This document shows positions 23,676 to 31,769 of a DNA stretch of 64,000 nt, piece after piece. Origin of the DNA: CAZIOH01 sp964540815. Its GTDB lineage: Bacteria; Myxococcota_A; Polyangia; Fen-1088. The stretch spans positions 1 to 64,000 of the forward strand of contig CAZIOH010000025.1 of the NCBI GenBank assembly GCA_964540815.1. The letters run 5' to 3'. Positions within the stretch are counted from its first letter, which is position 1. Each line of letters opens with the position of its first letter. Under the pieces are notes generated by a model. It searched no databases and had not been told where the DNA came from. It saw nothing but the letters and a program-made list of their open reading frames with translations. A program made the position numbers and the translations under genes.

Positions 23676-25532
23676 TCACTGGGAATAGATGCAGACGCTG
23701 TAGGGCCCGAGCCCGACGTTCCCGTCGGTGGGCATGCCCTGGTTACCTCCCCCGCCGGCCGTCGTGTCGTATCCCACGTCACCGAAGTCCGGCCCGAAGC
23801 CACGGAAGTCGGAGTTGAACCGCAGGTACCAGGTGCCGCCGCGCGGAAATCCGATGTTGTAGCTCGGGTACACCCGGTTCTTGAGGTTGACCACCACCAC
23901 CACGTCGTCCCCCGGCCCACCCTGATCCCACCGGTGATAAGCCAGCACACCGTCCGCCTCGCTCGCGAAGTAGACGTTGGTGTTGCTTCCGCGGAGGCCA
24001 CGGGTGTTGTCGTCGAAGTTGCGCCTCAGCTCGATGAGGCGTCTCCAGAGCGCCACGTGGCCGGGAAAGCGACCGATGCGACCAAAATCGAGGGTGAACT
24101 GGGTGCCGTCGTTCCAGGTCCTGAATTCGAGGAACTCCTGGCCCATGAACAGCATGGGAATCCCCGCCGAGGTGAAGGTCAGCGCCCCTCCGAGCGAGGA
24201 GAGCTTCCGGGCCAGCCAGCCCTCGGCATCCCCCGGGGCGACGCGGTCCGTGATCCGTTGCCCGTCGGCCTGGTCGTGGCTCTCGGTGTAGATGACCCGC
24301 GCAAACGGCGCCGACCCGTTGTAGGTCTTCGCGACCGCCTCCGCGATGGAAGCCGCGCTCCTGGCGTCGTCCGTGGGCGCAAAGAGCATGTCGCGCACCC
24401 GTCCGAGGAAGCCGGCATCCCACTGGCTGTCGAGGCCCATTCCACCAAGGAGCGCGTCGCGGGTGATCACGTCGTCGTTCTGGAGATCCTCGGCGATCAG
24501 GAGCTTCCAGGGCGACGCGCGCCGCTTCTCCTCGCCGATGTAGCGGAGCAGGGTGAACCCATCGGGGATGTCCCCGGTGCGCCCGCGCCGGATGTTGACG
24601 GTGGAGTCGAGCCGCAGGCCGTCGACCCTGAACTCGTCGAGCAGGGTCATGGCGTTGTCCCGGATGTAGGTCCGGACCTCGCCACGACCGTAGTCCGGGC
24701 GCTCGCCAAAGTCGGTGAGCGAGCGGTCGTCCTGGTAGAAGTAGATGCCCTGCTTGCCGGGGAGGAAGAAGCCGTCGAACCGACCGAGGGTCTGATCGAG
24801 TCCCTCGGGACCCCAGTGGCTGTAGACCACGTCGAGGATGACCGCCATCCCACGCTGGTGGGCCGCCTTGATGAAGGTCTTCAGGCTGCTGGTGCGGCCG
24901 TAGGCGTTGTCCACCGCGTACGGGAGCGCGGTGTTGTAGCCCATCGAGGTGCTCGTCGCGAAGTCGAAGGATGGCATCACCTCGATGGCGTTCACGCCGA
25001 GGCCGGCCAGGTAGTCGAGCTTCCCCACCGCCTGCTCGAAGGTGCCGACGGCCTGTCCGAGGTCACGATTGAAGGTGCCGATGTGCAGCTCGTAGATGAC
25101 GAGCTCGTTCCAGCCCGGCATCTGGAAGCTGTCACCGCTCCAGTCGAAGCTGCGATCGACGACCACCGAGTTTCCGGCGAAGGACACGGCGTCGCGGGCC
25201 AGCGGATCGTGGTGCCACGCCTCACCACCCTTCGACCCCGGTCCAAGGCCGTCGTTCCGGATGCGAAACTTGTAGAGCGAGTCCGCCCGGACACCCTGGA
25301 TGAACACCGACCAGGACGACCCATCTGGCCGGTCGCGCTCGAGCGCCACCTCGTCCCATGCGAGGGGCTCGAGATTGCCCGAGTGAAAGAAGTCGCCGCC
25401 CACCACCACGCGGTCGGCGAACGGTGCAAACACCCGGAACACGCAGCCGCCATCCTGCAACACCGCGCCCAAGACGTCGCCCGATGGCGCGGGCGCCCTC
25501 GAAATCACCATGAATCCCGTTTTCCATAGCAT
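23676..25532 (-). CDS. GH13 alpha-amylase-family enzyme, branching-enzyme-like
   Basis: 618 residues (611 from the alternative ATG 25511). The N-terminal region (about 10-110) is a CBM48-like beta-sandwich (CVFRVFAPFADRVVVGGDF). The GH13 barrel has VILDVVYSHWGPEG (region I), VDGLRLDSTVNI with the Asp nucleophile (region II), WKLLIAEDLQ with the Glu acid/base (region III) and IYTESHDQADG (region IV). ELHIGTF and LPGKQGIYFYQDD are also typical of GlgB/TreZ-like members. No signal peptide is seen, so it is probably cytoplasmic and acts on glycogen-like alpha-glucans. GlgB and TreZ cannot be separated with certainty. TATCTT lies 12 nt before ATG 25532. Confidence 0.82.
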   Translation of the reverse strand: MLWKTGFMVISRAPAPSGDVLGAVLQDGGCVFRVFAPFADRVVVGGDFFHSGNLEPLAWDEVALERDRPDGSSWSVFIQGVRADSLYKFRIRNDGLGPGSKGGEAWHHDPLARDAVSFAGNSVVVDRSFDWSGDSFQMPGWNELVIYELHIGTFNRDLGQAVGTFEQAVGKLDYLAGLGVNAIEVMPSFDFATSTSMGYNTALPYAVDNAYGRTSSLKTFIKAAHQRGMAVILDVVYSHWGPEGLDQTLGRFDGFFLPGKQGIYFYQDDRSLTDFGERPDYGRGEVRTYIRDNAMTLLDEFRVDGLRLDSTVNIRRGRTGDIPDGFTLLRYIGEEKRRASPWKLLIAEDLQNDDVITRDALLGGMGLDSQWDAGFLGRVRDMLFAPTDDARSAASIAEAVAKTYNGSAPFARVIYTESHDQADGQRITDRVAPGDAEGWLARKLSSLGGALTFTSAGIPMLFMGQEFLEFRTWNDGTQFTLDFGRIGRFPGHVALWRRLIELRRNFDDNTRGLRGSNTNVYFASEADGVLAYHRWDQGGPGDDVVVVVNLKNRVYPSYNIGFPRGGTWYLRFNSDFRGFGPDFGDVGYDTTAGGGGNQGMPTDGNVGLGPYSVCIYSQ

Positions 25533-25705
25533 CTGGCGGATGGGAAGATATTTTCTTCCCGAGGTCGAGATGGCGCGAGGCCAACTGTTCGCCGGGCGAT
25601 TTCGTTGTATATGTCTGGCGGCAACTGGCCTCGCGGGGCGGCGAGCGCGGGCGGTCGAGGGGGCGTGACGCAGGCCTGGATGACATGACATGACGTGAGA
25701 GGAAG

Positions 25706-26767
25706 ATGAACGCACAGGTCCCCCGATGTCGCTTGCGGAAGATCCGACCGGTGTTGCTCGGGTGCTGGTGGCTGTTCGGCGCGGCCTGCTCCTCCGGATC
25801 ATCGCCCCAGGGGGGGGTTGGATCCGGCGGCTCCCGCGGAAGCGGCGGCGCCGGCTCCGGGGGGATCACCGCATCCACCGGAGGGCAGACGCAGACCGCC
25901 TCCGGGGGGAACGGCACCGGCGGTGCGGGCCAGGGAGGCCTTGGAGCGGCCGTAGGAACCGGTGGGGCCGCTTCGGGCGCCACCGGCGGGACTGGCGCCG
26001 GCGGGGCCAGCACCGGCGGGGCCAGCGCGGCGGGCCATTCCGGCCAAAGTGGCGGTGCCAGCGGTGCCGGCGGTGGCGGCACGAATGGCGCCGGCTCGAC
26101 CGCCTGTCCGGCCGACGCGTACTTTTGCTCGGGCTTCGAGGAGGCCACCTTGCCGAGCACGCTCGTCTACAAGGCCAACGCGGCCCCCGGCGACTGGTCG
26201 CGCGACTACGCCCTCGACACGACGATGCACAACACCGGCAAGGCCTCCTTGCGGGTGAAGGCCAGCACGGAGAGCGGGACCTCGGGGAGCGCCTACAAGA
26301 TGCTCGCGGCGCCGGCCGCCACCGCCTTCTGGGCGCGCTTCTACATCCTGAGCGAGCTCGACATCGGTGGCCTCGAGCACAACGCCTTCGCGGCGGCCTC
26401 CGGGAGCGACGACCCGAACGATGGCGTCAGCGTGGAGCTGGCCGAGGACGTGGGCATCGCCTTCAACTCGAAGGACGACGATCGGTGGCCAGCAGGCTAC
26501 GGGCGGACCATGAGCGGCGGCACGAACCCCTACAGCCTCCCCAAGAACACCTGGCACTGCATCGAGATCTCCTACGACGGGCCCGGCAGGGGGCAGAAGC
26601 TGTACATCGACGGCAGCCTGCAGATCGACGCCACCAGTTATCCCGCCACCGCCGCCGCCGCCACGTTCAAGGTCTTCAAGTTTGGCTTCATGGAGTTCCA
26701 CGGACCGCCGCGAAAAGTGTGGTTCGACGACCTCGTGGTGTCGCCGAGTCGAACGCCCTGCTTCTGA
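25706..26767 (+). CDS. Jelly-roll lipoprotein with Gly-rich linker (copy 3 of 4)
   Basis: 353 residues; ATG preceded by GAGGAAG. Lipobox LFGAACSSG (Cys about residue 28) and a Gly-rich linker of about 100 residues. The domain opens CPADAYFCSGFEEATLPS and contains AFWARFYILSELD, NTWHCIEISYDGPGRGQKLYIDG and KVWFDDLVVSPSRTPCF. It keeps the Cys positions of the other copies but is more divergent. The next gene (Bpt) starts 10 bp downstream on the same strand. The spacer 25533-25705 upstream contains only candidate promoters. Confidence 0.8.
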   Translation: MNAQVPRCRLRKIRPVLLGCWWLFGAACSSGSSPQGGVGSGGSRGSGGAGSGGITASTGGQTQTASGGNGTGGAGQGGLGAAVGTGGAASGATGGTGAGGASTGGASAAGHSGQSGGASGAGGGGTNGAGSTACPADAYFCSGFEEATLPSTLVYKANAAPGDWSRDYALDTTMHNTGKASLRVKASTESGTSGSAYKMLAAPAATAFWARFYILSELDIGGLEHNAFAAASGSDDPNDGVSVELAEDVGIAFNSKDDDRWPAGYGRTMSGGTNPYSLPKNTWHCIEISYDGPGRGQKLYIDGSLQIDATSYPATAAAATFKVFKFGFMEFHGPPRKVWFDDLVVSPSRTPCF

Positions 26768-26777
26768 GCCTGCCGGA

Positions 26778-27542
26778 TTGGCGCGCCTGCTCCAGCGTCT
26801 GGTCGAGTCTCCTCGCCCCTGTTCCTACCTGGGCGGCGAGCTGGCGTCCCTCGTCCACGAGATCCTGATCGAGGTCGAGCCGGCCGAGATGGAGCTCCTC
26901 CTCGAGCACGGCTGGCGTCGGTTCGGGCCGGTCTACTTCCGGCCAGCTTGCGGGTCGTGCCGCGCGTGCATCTCCCTGCGCGTGCCGGTGGCGACGTTCA
27001 GGCCCTCCCGCGGCCAGCGGCGCGCACAGCGCCGGGGGATGGCCCTCCGCGCGGAGGTCGGCCCGGTGCGGGTCGACGCCTCCCGGCTGGCTCTGCATGC
27101 GCGCTGGCACGCCGCGCGCGAGCATGCCCGCGGCTGGGAGGCAGCGCCGCTCTCGGCCGAGGACTACGCCCGACAGTTCGGGTTTCCGCACCCGTGTGGC
27201 CGGGAGATCGCCTACTTCGACGATCACCCCCTGGTCGGCGAGGCGCCACGGCTGGTGGGGGTGGGGCTCTGCGACGAGACGCCCCGGGCCTACAGCGCCA
27301 TCTATTTCTTCCACGATCCCGACTACGCCCGGTGGTCGCCAGGCGTGGTCCACATCCTGAACCTCCTCGATCTCGCGCGGCGGCAGGGCAAGGCCCACGT
27401 CTACCTCGGCTTCCAGATCGACGGCTGCGCCTCGATGCGCTACAAGGCGGCCTTCCTCCCGAACGAGCGGCTCGAGGGGCGGCCCGGGGCCGACGAGACG
27501 CCGACCTGGAGGCTCTCTGGATCGACCGAGGACGACGCCTGA
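26778..27542 (+). CDS. bpt: Leucyl/arginyl-tRNA--protein transferase (Bpt/ATE family)
   Basis: 254 residues from TTG 26778. It begins LARLLQRLVESPRPCSYLGG, aligning with the conserved N-terminus of Bpt, and continues HGWRRFGPVYFRPACGSCRACISLRVPV with the conserved Cys cluster. Family motifs are FRPSRGQRRAQRR, SAIYFFHDPDYARWSPG, YLGFQIDGCASMRYKAAF and P(N)E. The enzyme transfers Leu (bacterial Bpt) or Arg to N-terminal Asp/Glu or Arg/Lys, marking proteins for ClpS-ClpAP. TTG was chosen because it fits the family N-terminus exactly; no ATG is near. Confidence 0.92.
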   Translation: MARLLQRLVESPRPCSYLGGELASLVHEILIEVEPAEMELLLEHGWRRFGPVYFRPACGSCRACISLRVPVATFRPSRGQRRAQRRGMALRAEVGPVRVDASRLALHARWHAAREHARGWEAAPLSAEDYARQFGFPHPCGREIAYFDDHPLVGEAPRLVGVGLCDETPRAYSAIYFFHDPDYARWSPGVVHILNLLDLARRQGKAHVYLGFQIDGCASMRYKAAFLPNERLEGRPGADETPTWRLSGSTEDDA

Positions 27543-27551
27543 CGGCCCGGG

Positions 27552-27950
27552 CTAGATGAGCTCTTCGCGCCGGATCAGATCCTCGATCCGGCCGCGGACC
27601 TCGTCACGGATCTCGCGCACCCTCTCGACCGGCTTACCCTTCGGATCCTCGAGCGGCCAGTCTTCGCGGCGCAGGCCCGGCACGTAGGGGCAGGCCTCGC
27701 CACAGCCCATGGTGACGAGCATGCTGGCCTCGCGGGCGAGCGCATCGGTCAACTTCCGGGGCGCCGCCGTGGAGAGATCGATCCCCACCTCCCGCATGGC
27801 CTCCAGGACCTCGGGGTGAACCCGACTGCCCGGATCGGTTCCGGCGGACACGCCGCGCGCCTTGGCCGGATTCGCCAGCCGGCCCAGCCAGGCGGCGGCC
27901 ATCTGGGACCTTCCAGCGTTGTGCACGCAGGCGAAGAGGTAGGTCTTCAT
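27552..27950 (-). CDS. arsC: Arsenate reductase / low-MW tyrosine phosphatase family
   Basis: 132 residues. The P-loop CVHNAGRSQMAAAWL near the N-terminus fits CX5R arsenate reductases of the thioredoxin-coupled class. TMGCGEACPYVPGLRREDWPLEDP supplies the second and third redox Cys and the Asp acid. It should reduce arsenate to arsenite in the cytoplasm. Its start overlaps the stop of the ArsI-type gene by 4 bp (27947-27950), so it is the last gene of the arsenic operon. A second arsenate reductase is at 28489. Confidence 0.88.
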   Translation of the reverse strand: MKTYLFACVHNAGRSQMAAAWLGRLANPAKARGVSAGTDPGSRVHPEVLEAMREVGIDLSTAAPRKLTDALAREASMLVTMGCGEACPYVPGLRREDWPLEDPKGKPVERVREIRDEVRGRIEDLIRREELI

Positions 27951-28426
27951 GACCTCCTCCCGATCTGCAGGGGGGCAGGAACGCAGCAGGAGCTCGCAGC
28001 CGACACCGGCGCCTCTGCGAGGCCTGCGTCCGCAGGGAGGTCGTCGTCGAGATCGTCATCGAGGTCGTGGTTGAGGTGGTAGATCTCCCAGTTCACTCCA
28101 TCGGGATCCTGGACCCAGAACTTGTCCTGGTTGGCGTGGCAGCAGTTGGTGTCCATCTCCTCCCGGACCGACAAGCCCGCCGCCTTGACCCGTGCCAGGT
28201 GCTCCCGCACCATCTCGCGCGACTCCACCTGAAAGCCCAGATGGTCGACGGCGTGGCCCCGGCCAGCTTCCCCGGCCGACAAGGCCAGGTTGATGGGCGC
28301 AAAGCTCGGCAGGAACTTGGCGTAGCCGGGCTTTTCCTTGACCGGTGGCGCTCCGAAGAAGCTCCGGTAGAAGGCCAGGCTCACGCCGAGATCACGGACG
28401 TGAAGGTGAACGTGGACGTGGCTCAT
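27947..28426 (-). CDS. arsI: ArsI/CadI-type VOC protein, probable organoarsenical C-As lyase
   Basis: 159 residues. It opens HVHLHVRDLGVSLAFYRSFFG and has MDTNCCHANQDKFWVQDPDG, where the vicinal Cys pair and QDKFWVxDPDG are the signature of ArsI/CadI proteins; metal ligands are the N-terminal His, His in AVDHLGFQ and a Glu in NWEIYH. A second CC pair is in the tail (ASSCCVPAP). ArsI demethylates methylarsenite using Fe(II) and oxygen; CadI relatives bind cadmium, but the two arsC neighbours favour arsenic. The tail contains an unusual DLDDDLDDD stretch. GAGAGGAG precedes the ATG. Confidence 0.85.
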   Translation of the reverse strand: MSHVHVHLHVRDLGVSLAFYRSFFGAPPVKEKPGYAKFLPSFAPINLALSAGEAGRGHAVDHLGFQVESREMVREHLARVKAAGLSVREEMDTNCCHANQDKFWVQDPDGVNWEIYHLNHDLDDDLDDDLPADAGLAEAPVSAASSCCVPAPLQIGRRS

Positions 28427-28488
28427 GCTGCTGATCTCCTCTCGACATGGGAATTCTGGTACGTGGACCGGACGGGCTGGCTGGCCAG

Positions 28489-28953
28489 CTAACGAATCCT
28501 TCCCAGAGCCGGTGGCTTTGCCTCTTCATCGTGGATCCACTGCTGGATGGCATCGCGGATCTCGTCCCTCACGGCCACGGTCCGCGAGAGCCGTTCCTCC
28601 TCGGTGCCGGTGAAGGTGGACGGATCCGCGAAGCTCCAGTTCAACCGGGTGGTGATGCCTGGAAAGATCGGACAGCGCTCGGCCGACCCTTCATCGCACA
28701 CCGTGATCACGTAGTGGAAGAGCTTGCCCGCCTTGAAGAGCTCGAACACCGACTGGGTCTGGTTGCGGCTGATATCGATGCCGACGCCCCGCATCGCCTC
28801 CACGGCCAGCGGGTTGACCTTGCCCGGTTCGAAGCCCGCGCTCTCCGCCTCGAATCGATCGCCCGCCAGTTGCCGCAAGAACGCCTCGGCCATCTGGCTC
28901 CTCGCGGAGTTGTGGATGCAAAGGAACAGGACGCGCTTCTTCTGGACAGTCAT
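28489..28953 (-). CDS. arsC: Arsenate reductase (ArsC, LMW-PTP fold), first gene of ars operon
   Basis: 154 residues. The P-loop is FLCIHNSARSQMAEAF, and the redox/acid segment is VITVCDEGSAERCPIFPG followed by WSFADPSTF. It is longer than the copy at 27552 and belongs to a different subgroup, so the two are not a recent duplication. ATG 28953 was chosen because GGGAGGA lies at good spacing and the P-loop sits at the usual distance. No ArsR-type regulator or arsenite pump is encoded next to it in the window. Confidence 0.88.
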   Translation of the reverse strand: MTVQKKRVLFLCIHNSARSQMAEAFLRQLAGDRFEAESAGFEPGKVNPLAVEAMRGVGIDISRNQTQSVFELFKAGKLFHYVITVCDEGSAERCPIFPGITTRLNWSFADPSTFTGTEEERLSRTVAVRDEIRDAIQQWIHDEEAKPPALGRIR

Positions 28954-28974
28954 CCGAAATCCTCCCGCCCGTTG

Positions 28975-29003
28975 CTTGTATCCTACAATAGAATCCCGGT
29001 CAA
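28975..29003 (-). promoter_or_regulatory. ars operon promoter with dyad between -35 and -10
   Basis: On the minus strand TTGACC (29003-28998), 17 bp, TACAAG (28980-28975). Inside the spacer lies ATTCTA-TTG-TAGGAT (28994-28980), an imperfect inverted repeat that could be an operator. TTGACC matches 5 of 6 consensus bases. The regulator is not identified in the window. Confidence 0.5.
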
Positions 29004-29216
29004 CGAGACGGATGGCGTATCGCACCCCGGCCCGCGCTCCGCCGGCATTTGACGCGACGTTCTTCGGCTGCCGGCGCAGCCACGCGTCCGCCGGGCCCTT
29101 TGGACGTTGTTCGGCCACGCTTAGACACCTGAGCTGATCGGCGGGCCATGCGGCACTGGGAGGATCGGCTTTCCCCTGTAACCACCCCTACGACTGCCCG
29201 TCACTGAGGAGCCCCG

Positions 29217-30362
29217 ATGACCAACAAGGTGACCAGACGCGCCAACCGACCAACGCGCGCGCCTGTTCCGGCGTCCGATCTCCTGCTGCGCCTCCACCTG
29301 CCGCCTCTCCGGATGATGGCAGCCATGGCGGCCCTCCTGCTCGGCGCGTGTGTCTCCTCCCCGGCGGGCTCGCCCGGAGATGGCACGGGAACGGGCGGGG
29401 GCAGTGGTGGGGCCGCCGCCCCAGGCTCGGGCGGAGTCCAGGGCACGGGCGGTGCTCCGACGATCGCCACGGGTGGTGCGCCTGGCACCGGAGGTGCCAC
29501 CGTCGCCTCCGGCGGCGCGCCCGGCTCCGGGGGCATGGGCGTGATGGGCACGGGGGGAGCTCCCGGGACGGCCTCCGGTGGAGCCCCGCAGACCGGCAGT
29601 GGGGGCGCCCCCGGCTCGGGGGGAGCCCCGGCCGCGGGCAGCGGCGGAGCCCCTGCGGGCGGAAGCTCCGGGACCGGCGCCGGGGGAACATCGACCGCCG
29701 GGTTCGGCCTCGCGGGGCCGAGCCGGTGCGCCACCGCCGGGGTGCTGCTCTGCGAGAGCTTCGAGAACGGCCTCAGCGCGACCATCTGGGGGTCGCCCAC
29801 GCAGAGCGGCGATGCCACCGCGGTGGTCGACTCCATGCAGGCGGCCCGCGGGACCAAGGCCTTGCACGTCAAGACCACGGCGGGGAACGGGCACGCCTAC
29901 GTCACCGAGAAGATGACCTTCCCGATCATGGGCAACGTCCTTTATGCCCGCATGTTCGTCTACCTCGGCGATCCCCTGACGACCAACGGGCACTTCAGCC
30001 TGGCCGAGGGCGACGGCACCGGGAGCTCCGGCGCCCGGTTCGGCGGCCAGAACAAGTTCCTCGGCGTCGGCACGGATGGCGCGTCCGGCGACTGGACCGA
30101 CAAGGACAACAAGCTGATCCCGGCTCAGACCTGGATGTGCTTCGAGTTCGAGCTCAACGGAATGACCAACGACTTTCACGGCTGGTGGGACGACGTCGAA
30201 CGGACGGCGCTCCACCGGGGCGCCACCCAGCACGCGGGCTTCGTGATGCCGCAGCTCAACGCCATCTGGTTCGGCTGGTACATGTACAACGCGACCGAGC
30301 CTCAGGATCTCTGGATCGACGAGATCGCCATCGACTCGAAGCCGATCGGCTGCACCAAGTAG
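29217..30362 (+). CDS. Jelly-roll lipoprotein with Gly-rich linker (copy 4 of 4)
   Basis: 381 residues; GAGGA precedes ATG 29217. The signal is long, with lipobox AALLLGACVSS (Cys about residue 46). The linker is about 120 residues of GGAPGTGG-type repeats. The domain opens CATAGVLLCESFENGLSAT and contains FPIMGNVLYARMFVYLGD, QTWMCFEFELNGMTNDFHGWWDD and DLWIDEIAIDSKPIGCTK. All four signature Cys are kept. It ends 9 bp from the convergent TolC-like gene. Confidence 0.8.
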   Translation: MTNKVTRRANRPTRAPVPASDLLLRLHLPPLRMMAAMAALLLGACVSSPAGSPGDGTGTGGGSGGAAAPGSGGVQGTGGAPTIATGGAPGTGGATVASGGAPGSGGMGVMGTGGAPGTASGGAPQTGSGGAPGSGGAPAAGSGGAPAGGSSGTGAGGTSTAGFGLAGPSRCATAGVLLCESFENGLSATIWGSPTQSGDATAVVDSMQAARGTKALHVKTTAGNGHAYVTEKMTFPIMGNVLYARMFVYLGDPLTTNGHFSLAEGDGTGSSGARFGGQNKFLGVGTDGASGDWTDKDNKLIPAQTWMCFEFELNGMTNDFHGWWDDVERTALHRGATQHAGFVMPQLNAIWFGWYMYNATEPQDLWIDEIAIDSKPIGCTK

Positions 30363-30371
30363 GTCCTCCCT

Positions 30372-31769
30372 CTACCTGGTGAGCTCGATCCCCACCGCCT
30401 GTTCGAGGCGAAAGACGGCGATCCAGTAGGTCGACAGATCGTTCAGGTACTCGAGGTTGGTCCCGATGTACGTGCGCTCGGCGTCGAGGAACTCGAGGAG
30501 CGACGCCGCCCCGCGGAGGTACTGGATCTCCACCAGATCGCGCGCCCGCCGGGCCCGCTCGAGCAGCCGTGACTGCATGCGCTCCACCAGCTCCTTCGAC
30601 GTCACGAAGCTGGAGAAGGCCGCGCCGACCTCGCTCGTCACCTGGGCCTCGAGCCTGGCACGCTGAACGTCCTCCGACTTGAAGTCCGCCTGCGCCTTCC
30701 GGATCTCCCCTTGCTGCTGGTAGAGCAGCGGCAGCGGGGCGCTGACGCCGATGGTCAGCGTCGGCGGCGTCAGCGGCGCGTTGGTCCCGATGCCGCCGTG
30801 CCCTTGCTGCTGGTAGTTGACGTCGAGGGCCAGATCGGGGATTCGCTGTCGCCGGGCGAGGGCCACGGATCCCTCGGCACGCTCGACCTGCCTTCGCTGG
30901 CCCTCGAGATCGGGCCGGTGCTCGAGCGCCTGGCGGAGCAGGCCCTCGGCGGTCGCGGCGGCGAGCGGGGCCGGGACCAGGTACGTCGGCAGGTCGGCCG
31001 CGACCTCGAACCTCGGCAGCTTGCCACGCACCCCGAGGAGAAAGGCGAGCCCGAGCTTGGCCGCCTCCAGCGCCTGACGGGCGGTCGAGACCGCCTGGTC
31101 GGCTTCGAGCTTGGCCGCCTCCACCCGGGCCTCGTCCGCCTCGGAGATGGCACCCTTCTGGTAGCGGATGTGGGTGAGATCGAAGATCCGGGTCGACCCG
31201 CGCGCGACCTCGAGCGCGAAGTCCAGCTGGTCTTGCGCCAGGGTGGCCTGGATGTACTGCTGCTTGACCTGGAACTCGAGGGTGCGGACGGCATCGAGCC
31301 GGCCCTGGCGGGACGCCGCCAGCGCTGCCCGCGCCACCCGCATGCGCAGGCCGCGCTTGCCCGACAGGCTATCGGAGAGGGCGGCTTGATCGCCGAGATC
31401 GATCCCGAAGCCATTCACGCTGCAGGTCGCTCCACCGGCGGCGCAGTCGGCGGCCGTGCCGGGCTGGTAGGTGAAGGTGTGGTTACCGCTGAGCCCGAGC
31501 ACCGGGTTCGGGATGGCGCCGGCTGCCCGCAGGTCGCCCTCCGCGCCTTCCACCGTCGCCTCCGCGAGGAGCAGGTCGAGCCCGTGGCCATGAAAGATCC
31601 GGAGAGCGTCGTCGAGGCTCACCACGGGAGGGAGCACGGGCGAAAGGGCCGCCGGCGCCGCCTCCGGCGCCGACGCTCTCTCGGCGTGTCCATCCCGGCT
31701 GGCCCCGAGGGCCAGCGTCACGAGGACGGTGAGCCGCGCCACCCGCGGCCATCGATGGGCCGGGGTCAC
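30372..31769 (-). CDS. TolC-family outer-membrane channel of RND metal efflux (CzcC/CusC-like)
   Basis: 465 residues. A signal peptide (VLVTLALGASRDGHA) is followed by two OEP repeats: VSLDDALRIFHGHGLDLLLAEA to LAFLLGVRGKLP, and LRQALEHRPDLEGQRRQVERAEG to YWIAVFRLEQAVGIEL. Long helical stretches fit the TolC hairpins. GTAADCAAGGATCSVNGF between them is an insert with two Cys. It is the third gene of an efflux operon, overlapping the RND pump by 4 bp (31766-31769). The metal is not determinable from this subunit. Confidence 0.88.
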   Translation of the reverse strand: MTPAHRWPRVARLTVLVTLALGASRDGHAERASAPEAAPAALSPVLPPVVSLDDALRIFHGHGLDLLLAEATVEGAEGDLRAAGAIPNPVLGLSGNHTFTYQPGTAADCAAGGATCSVNGFGIDLGDQAALSDSLSGKRGLRMRVARAALAASRQGRLDAVRTLEFQVKQQYIQATLAQDQLDFALEVARGSTRIFDLTHIRYQKGAISEADEARVEAAKLEADQAVSTARQALEAAKLGLAFLLGVRGKLPRFEVAADLPTYLVPAPLAAATAEGLLRQALEHRPDLEGQRRQVERAEGSVALARRQRIPDLALDVNYQQQGHGGIGTNAPLTPPTLTIGVSAPLPLLYQQQGEIRKAQADFKSEDVQRARLEAQVTSEVGAAFSSFVTSKELVERMQSRLLERARRARDLVEIQYLRGAASLLEFLDAERTYIGTNLEYLNDLSTYWIAVFRLEQAVGIELTR

